From contig USOK01000104.1 of assembly GCA_900556295.1 (NCBI GenBank), forward strand, positions 1-6,027: a stretch of 6,027 nt of DNA, given 5' to 3'. The position numbers were made by a program, and so were the translations under genes. The number at the start of each line of letters is the position of its first letter. Position 1 is the stretch's first letter. The DNA comes from an uncultured bacterium (lineage in GTDB: Bacteria; Cyanobacteriota; Vampirovibrionia; Gastranaerophilales; Gastranaerophilaceae). Shown here one piece after another: positions 1 to 5,315 of the stretch. The notes under the pieces are model-generated. The model saw only the letters and a program-made list of their open reading frames with translations, was not told the origin of the DNA and searched no databases.

Positions 1-2
1 CT

Positions 3-416
3 TTGAAGGGTGGAATGCCATTTTATAAATTTGTTTCAAATAAATTTTTAACAGCATTTGAAAATATCTTCACAGGTGAAAAATTAACTGAATATCATAC
101 AGGTTTTAGGGGGTTTACACGAGAAGTTCTTGAAAAATTGCCTCTTGGAGAGTGTGATGACGATTTTATTTTTGATAACGAAATGATTGCCCTAATGTTT
201 TATAACAACTTTAAAATAGGTGAAGTTTCTTGTCCGACAAAATATTTTAAAGAGGCCTCTTCAATAAACTTTTTGCGTTCTTGTAAGTACGGGTTAGGAG
301 TTTTGGCTGTAAGTTTGAAATATAGACTTGCAAAAATGGGCTTGAAAACCAAAATCTTTAAACCTGATGCCAAAAAATTAGATATGTCGACAGAGATTGA
401 GTATTATTTCAAGTAG
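3..416 (+). CDS. Family 2 glycosyltransferase, C-terminal part (5' end outside the window)
   Basis: The frame is open to the left edge, so the TTG at position 3 is an internal codon and 137 residues of the C-terminus are seen. The protein resembles the polyprenyl-phosphate glycosyltransferases of family GT2 (dolichyl-phosphate mannose synthase/DPG-synthase type), which move a sugar from a nucleotide sugar to a lipid phosphate or related acceptor at the inner face of the membrane. Visible family hallmarks are GGMPFYK near residue 3, EYHTGFRGF at 30-38, the acidic block DDDFIFDNEM at 52-61, SCPTKYF at 76-82, EASSINF at 84-90 and YGLGVL at 96-101. The nucleotide-binding and DXD parts would lie upstream. 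No clear transmembrane helix is seen in this tail, so it is probably the soluble type. Donor and acceptor cannot be read from the fragment. The next gene is 147 bp away, and no canonical terminator follows the stop codon. Family is near certain; exact substrate is unknown. Confidence 0.9.
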   Translation: MKGGMPFYKFVSNKFLTAFENIFTGEKLTEYHTGFRGFTREVLEKLPLGECDDDFIFDNEMIALMFYNNFKIGEVSCPTKYFKEASSINFLRSCKYGLGVLAVSLKYRLAKMGLKTKIFKPDAKKLDMSTEIEYYFK

Positions 417-454
417 TTTGGAGATTTAAAGGACTAAACTTCTAAGCTCGTATC

Positions 455-465
455 AGCGGTATACG
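455..465 (+). repeat. AGCGGTATACG repeat-boundary motif, copy 1
   Basis: This 11-mer is identical to 4029-4039. Its first seven bases (AGCGGTA) also occur at 3859-3865. All three copies sit beside the REP-like hairpins of this window (486-512, 3863-3940, 3955-4030), so the motif is probably part of the same mobile or amplified repeat family. The bases after it here (TCATTCTGA) resemble the start of other intergenic palindromic repeats, but that resemblance is weak. Confidence 0.5.
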
Positions 466-485
466 TCATTCTGAAAACATATATT

Positions 486-512
486 GTAGGTCGGAATTGC
501 TATTCCGACAAT
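486..512 (+). repeat. REP-like hairpin, copy 1
   Basis: A perfect 8-bp inverted repeat, GTCGGAAT (490-497) and ATTCCGAC (502-509), encloses the loop TGCT. It is preceded by GTAG and followed by AAT. The frame of the element (GTAGGTYGG, central CT, CCRAC, AA) is the same as in the hairpins at 3863-4017, but the stem bases differ in a compensated way (C:G to T:A at the third pair, AAT/ATT to GCA/TGC at the tip). A T-run starts 12 nt after the stem, so weak terminator activity for the upstream glycosyltransferase is possible. The distance is too long for a canonical intrinsic terminator. Confidence 0.7.
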
Positions 513-525
513 GATACTAAATTTT

Positions 526-557
526 TTGCTCGAATAAACTAATATTCATGCTATAAT
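526..557 (+). promoter_or_regulatory. Extended -10 promoter of purB
   Basis: A perfect TATAAT lies at 552-557, preceded by TG at 549-550 with one base between, which makes a textbook extended -10. The -35 is poor: TTGCTC at 526-531 is 20 bp away, as often tolerated when an extended -10 is present. With the usual seven-base step from the -10, transcription would start at about 564, the A of the purB ATG. Confidence 0.75.
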
Positions 558-563
558 TTACCT

Positions 564-1856
564 ATGATTGATAGATATTCACGTGAAGAAATGAAAAAAA
601 TTTGGGATTTGAATTCAAAATTCCAGTATTATTTAGATGTAGAAATTGCAGTGGCTGAGGCTTATGCAGATTTGGGAACTTTCCCAAAAGAAGATATTGC
701 AGAACTTAAGAAAAAAGCCAGTTTTAATCTAGAAAGAATTGATGAAATCGAGGCGGAAGTAAAGCACGATGTAATTGCTTTTTTGACTTGTGTAAATGAA
801 AGTCTTGGCGATTTGGCAAAATATATGCATGTTGGAATGACTAGTTCTGACGTTATTGATACAGCTTTTGCTCTTCAAATTCAAGATAGCGGAAAAATTA
901 TTCTAAATGATTTAGATGAAACTATTCAGTCGATGAAAGAGATGGCTGAAAAGCATAGAAATACGGTTTGCATTGGTCGTTCTCACGGAATTCATGCGGA
1001 AATTATGACATTTGGCGTGAAAGTATGCAGTTGGATTGATATTTTAGAACGTCAGCGTGCAAACTTTATTCATGCGCTGGATGAAATTAGAGTAGGGCAA
1101 ATTTCAGGCCCTGTTGGTACTTATAGTAATATTCCGCCGGAAGTTGAAGAAATTACTTGTAAAAAGTTGGGTTTAATGCCGGCAAGAATTTCTACTCAAA
1201 TTATTGCAAGGGATTATCACGCATATTTTATGCAGTCTTTGGCGTTGATTGCAAGTGTAATTGAACAGTTTGCAACGGAAATCAGACATTTACAAAGAAC
1301 TGAGGTTTTGGAGGTTGAAGAAGGTTTTGGTAAAAAACAAAAAGGCTCTTCCGCTATGCCTCACAAGAAAAATCCGGTTTTGTCAGAAAATTTGTGTGGA
1401 CTTGCTCGTGTAGTGCGTGCAAATTCTATTGTAGCATTGGAAAATATTCCGCTATGGCACGAAAGAGATATTTCGCACAGTTCTGCTGAAAGAATTATCT
1501 TCCCAGATAGCTTTATGCTCGTAGATTTTATGCTGGGTAGATTTAATGGGATTGTTAAAAATCTTGTTGTACACGAAAAAAATATGCTGAAAAATACAAA
1601 TAAATTTGGTGGAATTGTTTATTCTCAGAGAGTTTTACTTAAACTAATTGAAAAGGGATTGACTAGAGAGGAAGCTTATCGTCTTGTACAACGTAATGCG
1701 CTTGATGCGTTTGAAAATGACGGCGATTTTAGAATTAATCTTTTGAATGATAAAGATGTAGAAAAACTCTTAACTCCGTCAGAAATTGATATGATTTTTA
1801 ATAAAGACGACTTTTTGAAAAATGTAGGTAAGATATATTCAAGAGTTTTGGGTTAA
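564..1856 (+). CDS. purB: Adenylosuccinate lyase
   Basis: This enzyme acts twice in purine synthesis: it splits SAICAR to AICAR plus fumarate, and adenylosuccinate to AMP plus fumarate. It is a cytosolic homotetramer of the aspartase/fumarase superfamily. The 430-residue length is that of the Bacillus/Thermotoga type. The N-terminus (RYSREEM at 4-10) is typical. KHDVIAF (67-73) carries His68, TSSDVIDT spans 93-100, and GRSHGIHAE (138-146) carries His141, the general-acid position of the Bacillus enzyme. The superfamily signature GSSAMPHKKNP (261-271) supplies the catalytic serine loop, and RDISHSSAER spans 301-310. All key residues are present, so the enzyme should be active. No Shine-Dalgarno precedes the ATG, and the promoter position predicts a leaderless message. 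No other purine gene is adjacent, so it appears to be a single-gene unit. No convincing terminator follows the stop. Confidence 0.97.
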   Translation: MIDRYSREEMKKIWDLNSKFQYYLDVEIAVAEAYADLGTFPKEDIAELKKKASFNLERIDEIEAEVKHDVIAFLTCVNESLGDLAKYMHVGMTSSDVIDTAFALQIQDSGKIILNDLDETIQSMKEMAEKHRNTVCIGRSHGIHAEIMTFGVKVCSWIDILERQRANFIHALDEIRVGQISGPVGTYSNIPPEVEEITCKKLGLMPARISTQIIARDYHAYFMQSLALIASVIEQFATEIRHLQRTEVLEVEEGFGKKQKGSSAMPHKKNPVLSENLCGLARVVRANSIVALENIPLWHERDISHSSAERIIFPDSFMLVDFMLGRFNGIVKNLVVHEKNMLKNTNKFGGIVYSQRVLLKLIEKGLTREEAYRLVQRNALDAFENDGDFRINLLNDKDVEKLLTPSEIDMIFNKDDFLKNVGKIYSRVLG

Positions 1857-1889
1857 AACGTTCATTGAAATAAAAATATTTGGGGCAAA

Positions 1890-1960
1890 CCTGTTTTTCT
1901 AAAGAACTTCGACACAACAACATTCTTCGGCTTCGGTCGATTGTTCTAAAAGAAAGGAGG
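1890..1960 (+). promoter_or_regulatory. Structured leader that sequesters the toxin Shine-Dalgarno
   Basis: The sequence before the small peptide gene can fold into one long interrupted stem. CCT (1890-1892) pairs with AGG (1958-1960), the following U/C-rich stretch to 1900 pairs with AGAAAG (1951-1956), AGAAC (1903-1907) pairs with GTTCT (1943-1947), and TCGAC (1909-1913) pairs with GTCGA (1936-1940). This buries nearly all of the Shine-Dalgarno AGGAGG (1955-1960). Hidden ribosome sites are common in type I toxin messages. Pairing was done by eye without an energy calculation. No good promoter was found upstream; AT-rich 1871-1880 (TAAAAATATT) is the only weak -10 candidate. Confidence 0.55.
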
Positions 1961-1965
1961 GGCTT

Positions 1966-2040
1966 ATGGATAATCTTAATTTGACATTAGTAATGTTATT
2001 TCTGATTTTGTTCATAATAAAAAGTAACGTCCACCAATAA
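1966..2040 (+). CDS. Small hydrophobic peptide, probable type I toxin (holin-like toxin type)
   Basis: A 24-codon gene starts at ATG 1966, five bases after AGGAGG (1955-1960), by far the strongest ribosome site in the window. The peptide has a polar start (MDNLN), a hydrophobic stretch LTLVMLFLILFII (residues 6-18) long enough to enter or span a membrane, and a basic/polar tail KSNVHQ. Its stop codon TAA lies in the loop of a 10-bp stem (2022-2031 with 2045-2054), which on the minus strand is the terminator of an antisense RNA. Short membrane peptide, strong ribosome site, tail codons shared with a hairpin and a convergent small RNA are the layout of the Firmicutes TxpA/RatA and holin-like toxin loci. 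Those toxins damage the membrane or envelope when overproduced. The function here is inferred from architecture; the peptide sequence alone is too short for a family assignment. Confidence 0.68.
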   Translation: MDNLNLTLVMLFLILFIIKSNVHQ

Positions 2041-2054
2041 GATAGACGTTACTT
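2015..2054 (-). terminator. Intrinsic terminator of the antisense RNA, overlapping the toxin 3' end
   Basis: The arms AAGTAACGTC (2022-2031) and GACGTTACTT (2045-2054) are perfectly complementary with a 13-nt loop. Read on the minus strand, the stem runs straight into TTTTTATTAT, a good U-tract. On the plus strand the stem is followed by CGACTTC and has no U-tract, so it is one-directional. Confidence 0.75.
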
Positions 2055-2098
2055 CGACTTCTAATACAGGTTACGGTAGTTAGCGCTACCGCCCCGAT
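2015..2098 (-). ncRNA. Antisense antitoxin RNA (RatA-like layout)
   Basis: A minus-strand transcript of about 84 nt is predicted from a start near 2098 to the U-run near 2015. Its 5' part folds into a hairpin with arms CGGTAG and CTACCG (2074-2079 and 2086-2091, 6-nt loop). A linker containing GAAGTC follows (2056-2061 on the plus strand reads GACTTC), and it ends in the 10-bp terminator stem. It covers the last codons and the 3' region of the small peptide message, so it would base-pair with that message rather than with its ribosome site. The layout matches 3'-overlapping type I antitoxins. Ends are estimated from the promoter and terminator. Confidence 0.66.
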
Positions 2099-2104
2099 AT
2101 TTCT

Positions 2105-2132
2105 ATTATAACATATTTTTCGTGTTTTTCAA
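2105..2132 (-). promoter_or_regulatory. Promoter of the antisense RNA
   Basis: On the minus strand the -35 TTGAAA (2127-2132) and the -10 TATAAT (2105-2110) are separated by 16 bp, and TG precedes the -10 with one base between (2112-2113), giving an extended -10. It is one of the best promoters in the window, as expected for an antitoxin RNA that must exceed its toxin message. The block 2104-2121 recurs with one change at 5320-5337. Confidence 0.8.
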
Positions 2133-2175
2133 GTGGTATTCTTTGGTATTGTAATTATCAATTTCTCGTTTGCAA

Positions 2176-2229
2176 ATGAAATCAATATTTTTTTACATTT
2201 CATATTTCTTTCATTTTGAAAAATTTCAT
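2176..2229. promoter_or_regulatory. Repeated TTTCAT hexamers, possible operator before the hydrogenase
   Basis: TTTCAT occurs at 2198-2203, 2209-2214 and 2224-2229, and inverted (ATGAAA) at 2176-2181. ATGAAAT (2176-2182) and ATTTCAT (2197-2203) form an inverted repeat with a 14-bp gap. Two copies flank the -35 of the hydrogenase promoter and one falls in its spacer, so a bound regulator would affect initiation. The region is very AT-rich, and chance recurrence cannot be excluded. Confidence 0.35.
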
Positions 2230-2243
2230 GTTTATGCCATAAT
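2216..2243 (+). promoter_or_regulatory. Promoter of the hydrogenase gene
   Basis: TTGAAA (2216-2221) and CATAAT (2238-2243) are separated by 16 bp, with TG one base upstream of the -10 (2235-2236). The predicted start is near 2250, giving a leader of about 32 nt before the ATG at 2282. The leader carries GAGGTG (2265-2270) as a ribosome site. Confidence 0.7.
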
Positions 2244-2281
2244 TTGAGTATGTGTAATAGCTATGAGGTGTGAAAGAAAAT

Positions 2282-3745
2282 ATGGCAATGAATACTCCAA
2301 AACAAACAGCTCACTTGAAAAAAGAGATTTTGGTAAGACTTATTAAGGCTTATTTGAGCGACAATTTTGAAGAAAATACAAGATTAATTCCTTATGATAT
2401 GCGTCCAAAAGGAAGCGAAGTTCCTTACAGATGCTGTGTTTATAAAGAAAGAGCAGTGCTTAGAGACAGAGTAATCGCAGGACTTGGCTCTTCTATTGAA
2501 GAAACAGACGACAGCATTTTGTTATCAGAGGTTGCAAAAAATGCTGAAAACCGTGAAACTCCTGAAGAACACCCATTGACAGTTTTGACGACTGCTTGTA
2601 AAGGTTGTGTTCCATCAAGAATATACGTAACTGATTTGTGCCAAGGTTGTGTTGCAAGACCTTGCGAAAGCACTTGTAGATTTGGTGCAATTTCAGTTCA
2701 CGACGGCAAATCTCACATTGATCCAGAAAAATGTAAAAACTGCGGAATGTGTGCACAAGTTTGTCCTTACCAAGCAATCCAAAGAATTATTGTTCCTTGT
2801 GAAAATGCTTGCCCGGTCGGAGCAATTGCGAAAGATGAAGACGGCCATGCAAGAATTGATTTTGACAAATGTATTTCTTGCGGAAAATGTGCATCAGCTT
2901 GTCCGTTCGGCGCTGTTCACGAAAAAAGCCAAGTTATTGATGTTTTGAAAAACATCAAAGCAGGTAAAAAAGTTATCGCAATGATAGCACCTGCAATGGT
3001 TGGACAATTGCCTTGTACAGCAACTCAGTTGAAAGAAGCAATTATGGAACTTGGTTTCACTGATGTTTACGAAGTTGCACAAGGTGCAGACATTACAAGC
3101 AAGAACGAATCAGAAGAATTTATCGAAAGAATGGGAAAAGGCGAAAAATTCATGACAACTTCTTGTTGTGCAGGCTATAACGAGCTTGTTGATAAGCATT
3201 TGCCGGAAATGAAGCCGTTCCGCTCTGACACAAAAACTCCGATGTACTATACAGCAGAAATTGTTAAAAAGGAAAATCCTGATGCAATAACAGTATTTTT
3301 CAGCCCTTGTGTTGCTAAAAAACGTGAAGCACTTAACAATTCAAATGTAGATTTCGTTCTTAACTATGAAGAAATCGGTGCTTGGTTTACAGCAAGAGAA
3401 ATCACTGTTTCTGACTGCAAAGACAGCGAATTCGCAGCTCAATCATCAGCGGAAGCTCGCAACTACTGTGTAACAGGAGGGGTTGCAAAAGCTGTTCAAG
3501 CTCTAATTCCGGAAGATGTTGAAGTAAAACCTGTTTTAATTGACGGTTTGACAAAACAATCAGTTAGAGATTTGAAAAAATACGCTAAAAACGGTGCTTG
3601 TGACTTGGGTAATTTAATCGAAGTTATGGCTTGTACAGGTGGTTGTTTGGGTGGAAACTCAACAGTAAACGCTTACAAACCGGCTTTGAAACAAGTTACA
3701 GCTTACGTAAACGAGAGCAAACCGTTTTCAGAAGTGCATAAGTAA
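2282..3745 (+). CDS. Monomeric [FeFe]-hydrogenase, group B type
   Basis: This cytosolic iron-only hydrogenase interconverts protons and H2, most likely disposing of fermentation electrons delivered by ferredoxin. From ATG 2282 it has 487 residues. ATG 2282 is preferred because GAGGTG (2265-2270) lies 11 nt upstream; the GTG at 2270 would overlap that site. The N-terminal block with MRPKG (40-44) and RCCVYKERAVLR (50-61) is characteristic of group B enzymes. Ferredoxin-like Cys motifs follow: CxxCx4Cx3C at 120-132, CxxCxxCx3CP at 151-162, Cx3CP at 173-178, and CxxCxxCx3CP at 197-208. These suit at least three [4Fe-4S] relay clusters. The H-cluster motifs are TSCCAGY (293-299, the proton-relay Cys295 and ligand Cys296), SPCVAKKRE (341-349, Cys343) and EVMACTGGCLGG (447-458, Cys451 and Cys455). 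Ala replaces the usual Pro after TSCC. No HydE, HydF or HydG maturase gene is nearby. Codons look more GC-rich than in purB, perhaps reflecting high expression. Confidence 0.95.
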   Translation: MAMNTPKQTAHLKKEILVRLIKAYLSDNFEENTRLIPYDMRPKGSEVPYRCCVYKERAVLRDRVIAGLGSSIEETDDSILLSEVAKNAENRETPEEHPLTVLTTACKGCVPSRIYVTDLCQGCVARPCESTCRFGAISVHDGKSHIDPEKCKNCGMCAQVCPYQAIQRIIVPCENACPVGAIAKDEDGHARIDFDKCISCGKCASACPFGAVHEKSQVIDVLKNIKAGKKVIAMIAPAMVGQLPCTATQLKEAIMELGFTDVYEVAQGADITSKNESEEFIERMGKGEKFMTTSCCAGYNELVDKHLPEMKPFRSDTKTPMYYTAEIVKKENPDAITVFFSPCVAKKREALNNSNVDFVLNYEEIGAWFTAREITVSDCKDSEFAAQSSAEARNYCVTGGVAKAVQALIPEDVEVKPVLIDGLTKQSVRDLKKYAKNGACDLGNLIEVMACTGGCLGGNSTVNAYKPALKQVTAYVNESKPFSEVHK

Positions 3746-3773
3746 ATTTAAGTGAAAAGGTGAATAGTATTTA

Positions 3774-3805
3774 AGATACTAAGTTACTAGGGCACTAAGA
3801 CACTA
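3774..3805 (+). repeat. 8-bp tandem repeat, four units
   Basis: Four consecutive octamers end in ACTA: AGATACTA, AGTTACTA, GGGCACTA and AGACACTA. The next octamer begins with AGTT but then diverges. The period is exactly 8 bp with the ACTA core invariant. It lies between the hydrogenase stop and its terminator and codes for nothing apparent. Likely origins are slippage of a simple repeat or a fragment of an intergenic repeat family. Confidence 0.65.
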
Positions 3806-3815
3806 AGTTCATTAC

Positions 3816-3851
3816 AATTGAAAAGTCCCCTCAAGTGGGGATTTTTCAATT
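3816..3851. terminator. Intrinsic terminator after the hydrogenase gene
   Basis: A 15-bp stem (3816-3830 with 3837-3851, one G:U pair) has a CCCC/GGGG tip closing the loop TCAAGT. The 5' arm contains AAAA and the 3' arm TTTTT, so it can work in both directions. It lies 70 bp after the hydrogenase stop and is the strongest terminator in the window, separating the hydrogenase from dxr. Confidence 0.88.
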
Positions 3852-3862
3852 ATAAATAAGCG

Positions 3863-3940
3863 GTAGGTTGGGCATACTTGCCCAACAATAAGGAACAATA
3901 AATATAGGTTGGGGTTTTTACCACAACAACATAAATTTAG
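3863..3940 (+). repeat. Two-hairpin REP-like unit, copy A
   Basis: The first hairpin has perfect arms GTTGGGCA (3867-3874) and TGCCCAAC (3879-3886) with loop TACT. The second has GTTGGGGT (3908-3915) and ACCACAAC (3920-3927) with loop TTTT and one mismatch. The hairpin centres are 41 bp apart. The unit ends in ATAAATTTAG (3931-3940) and is repeated as 3955-4030. AGCGGTA precedes it at 3859. Noncoding; this pairing of palindromes resembles REP/BIME elements of other bacteria. Confidence 0.75.
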
Positions 3941-3954
3941 TAATTTATGCAATA

Positions 3955-4030
3955 GTAGGTTGGGCATACTTGCCCAACAACAAGGGACAAAAATGTAGAT
4001 TGGGTTTCTGCCCCAACAAAATAAATTTAG
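3955..4030 (+). repeat. Two-hairpin REP-like unit, copy B
   Basis: The first hairpin (3959-3966 with 3971-3978) is identical to that of copy A. The second is decayed: TTGGG (4000-4004) pairs with CCCAA (4012-4016), and the element is one base shorter than its partner. The unit ends in the same ATAAATTTAG (4021-4030), followed by the 11-mer AGCGGTATACG shared with 455-465. A 14-bp AT-rich linker separates it from copy A. Together the copies fill most of the space between the hydrogenase terminator and dxr; no confident dxr promoter is seen among them. Confidence 0.75.
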
Positions 4031-4065
4031 CGGTATACGCCGACAACAATAAGAAGATAGAAATC

Positions 4066-5217
4066 ATGAATACAAAGAAGAGAAAAATTAGTATAATTGG
4101 GTCAACCGGTTCAATCGGGACTCAGGCGTTGGAAGTTATCGAAAAACTTCAAGATAAATTTGAAATTATCGCCCTTGCAGGCGGCCACAATGTAGAATTG
4201 TTGACAAAGCAGGCGGAAAAATTTAAGCCGAAATATATTTGTCATAACGCTCCTTGCGACTGTAATGACAAAAACGGCGATTACGAAATTCTCCACGGTT
4301 CAGAAGGACTTGAAGAAATTTGTTCTAACAAAGAAAACGACATTATTCTAGTCGCTTGCTCAGGCAAAATCGGGTTAAGACCGACTTTGACAGCTATTAG
4401 AAACGGAATCGATATCGCTCTTGCAAATAAGGAAACACTTGTTATGGCAGGTGATATCGTTATGGCTGAAGCAAAAAAATATGGTGTAAAAATCGTTCCT
4501 GTTGACAGTGAACACTGTGCAATTCATCAGTGCATAAAAGATATTAAGCAGGTGGATAAATTGATTATCACCGCATCTGGTGGACCGTTTCTTCATAAAA
4601 CCGTGGAAGATATGAAAAATGCAACGGTTGAACAAGCACTCGCCCACCCGAGATGGAATATGGGCAAAAAAATTACCGTTGATAGTTCAACTTTGATGAA
4701 CAAAGGGCTCGAAATTATTGAGGCACACCATTTGTTTGGATTTGATTACGACGATATTGACGTTGTAGTTCATCCGCAAAGCATTGTACATTCTGCAATT
4801 GAATACGTTGACGGAAGCGTTATCGCACAACTCGGACTTCCAAGCATGCATATTCCAATTCAGTACGCAATCACTTATCCTGAACGCTTTGAGGGGATTA
4901 AGTCAAAAAGTTTCAGTTTTGCAGAAATCGCTCATTTGGATTTTGAAAAACCGGATTACGAGAAATTCCCAACCGTTAAACTTGCTTATGAAATGGGTAG
5001 AATGGGTGGCACTGCAACAGTCTGTTTGAATGCTGCAAACGAAGAAGCTGTTTTTGCGTTTTTGGATGGAAAAATTAAACTTTATAATATTTATGAAATC
5101 ACAAAAAAAATGTGTGATGAACATAAAGTTATTCAAACTCCGACAATCGACGAGATTTTTGCCATAGATAAAGAAATTCGTGAAAAAACGAAAGAATATA
5201 TAAATATGGTGCATTAA
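4066..5217 (+). CDS. dxr: 1-deoxy-D-xylulose 5-phosphate reductoisomerase
   Basis: This is the second enzyme of the MEP isoprenoid pathway. It converts DXP to 2-C-methyl-D-erythritol 4-phosphate with NADPH and a divalent metal, as a cytosolic dimer, and is the fosmidomycin target. ATG 4066 gives 383 residues, the family length; the open frame upstream runs only through repeat DNA. The NADPH-binding loop GSTGSIGTQ is at 12-20. ANKET (120-124) holds the conserved Lys122. VDSEH (146-150) holds the metal ligands Asp147 and Glu149. SGGPF is at 171-175, and HPRWNMG (194-200) is the flexible lid with Trp197. VDSSTLMNKGLE (205-216) carries Ser207, Asn212, Lys213 and metal ligand Glu216. LNAANEEAV (321-329) is the C-terminal signature. 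All catalytic positions are intact. The ribosome site is weak (GAAG/GATAG). The gene stands alone and converges on priA. Confidence 0.97.
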   Translation: MNTKKRKISIIGSTGSIGTQALEVIEKLQDKFEIIALAGGHNVELLTKQAEKFKPKYICHNAPCDCNDKNGDYEILHGSEGLEEICSNKENDIILVACSGKIGLRPTLTAIRNGIDIALANKETLVMAGDIVMAEAKKYGVKIVPVDSEHCAIHQCIKDIKQVDKLIITASGGPFLHKTVEDMKNATVEQALAHPRWNMGKKITVDSSTLMNKGLEIIEAHHLFGFDYDDIDVVVHPQSIVHSAIEYVDGSVIAQLGLPSMHIPIQYAITYPERFEGIKSKSFSFAEIAHLDFEKPDYEKFPTVKLAYEMGRMGGTATVCLNAANEEAVFAFLDGKIKLYNIYEITKKMCDEHKVIQTPTIDEIFAIDKEIREKTKEYINMVH

Positions 5218-5231
5218 AAATACTTATTACA

Positions 5232-5314
5232 GATAAAACGGTTCTTAATTATTAAATTAAGAACCGTTTAGACTTCGTTCAGAGCTTTGGTAGCCTGAGA
5301 AACTCCCACTATGT
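5232..5314 (-). ncRNA. Orphan small RNA resembling the antitoxin RNA
   Basis: A minus-strand RNA of about 83 nt is predicted in the dxr-priA gap. It has the same plan as the antitoxin RNA at 2015-2098: a near-identical promoter, a short 5' hairpin (TAG 5309-5311 with CTA 5291-5293, plus GAG/CTC inside), a linker with GAAGTC one base before the stem, and a terminal stem. The distance from stem to -10 is 52 bp here and 51 bp there. No small hydrophobic reading frame overlaps it on the plus strand, where dxr ends 18 nt before the stem. It could act on a message elsewhere, be a relic of a lost toxin pair, or serve mainly as a terminator. Ends are estimated. Confidence 0.5.
5236..5269. terminator. 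15-bp stem terminator between dxr and priA
   Basis: A perfect 15-bp stem (5236-5250 with 5255-5269, loop ATTA) begins 18 nt after the dxr stop. On the minus strand the stem ends in TTTTAT, a moderate U-tract. On the plus strand only TTTA follows. It probably stops dxr transcription and also terminates the minus-strand small RNA and any priA read-through. Confidence 0.78.
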
Positions 5315-5315
5315 G

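Noticed and set aside
490..527. Hairpin plus T-run as an intrinsic terminator of the glycosyltransferase gene
   Set aside because: The T-run begins 12 nt after the stem, too far for a canonical terminator, and the hairpin belongs to the REP-like family.
2270..2281. GTG at 2270 as the hydrogenase start
   Set aside because: It overlaps the only plausible Shine-Dalgarno (GAGGTG, 2265-2270). ATG 2282 has that site at a usable, though slightly long, distance.
2493..2777. Minus-strand open frame of 94 codons (and neighbours at 2440-2673 and 2894-3082) opposite the hydrogenase gene
   Set aside because: The plus frame carries all hydrogenase motifs. The opposite frames have no ribosome site, no recognisable domain and a composition expected from the complement of a Cys/Lys-rich gene.
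3863..4017. CRISPR array from the repeated hairpins
   Set aside because: The repeats are imperfect palindromic pairs, the spacing alternates between about 41 and 51 bp with related rather than unique spacers, and no cas gene is present.
3970..4065. Upstream extension of dxr to a TTG at 3970
   Set aside because: The added residues would be encoded by REP-like repeat DNA, and the family N-terminus begins just before the NADPH-binding loop. ATG 4066 gives the normal length.
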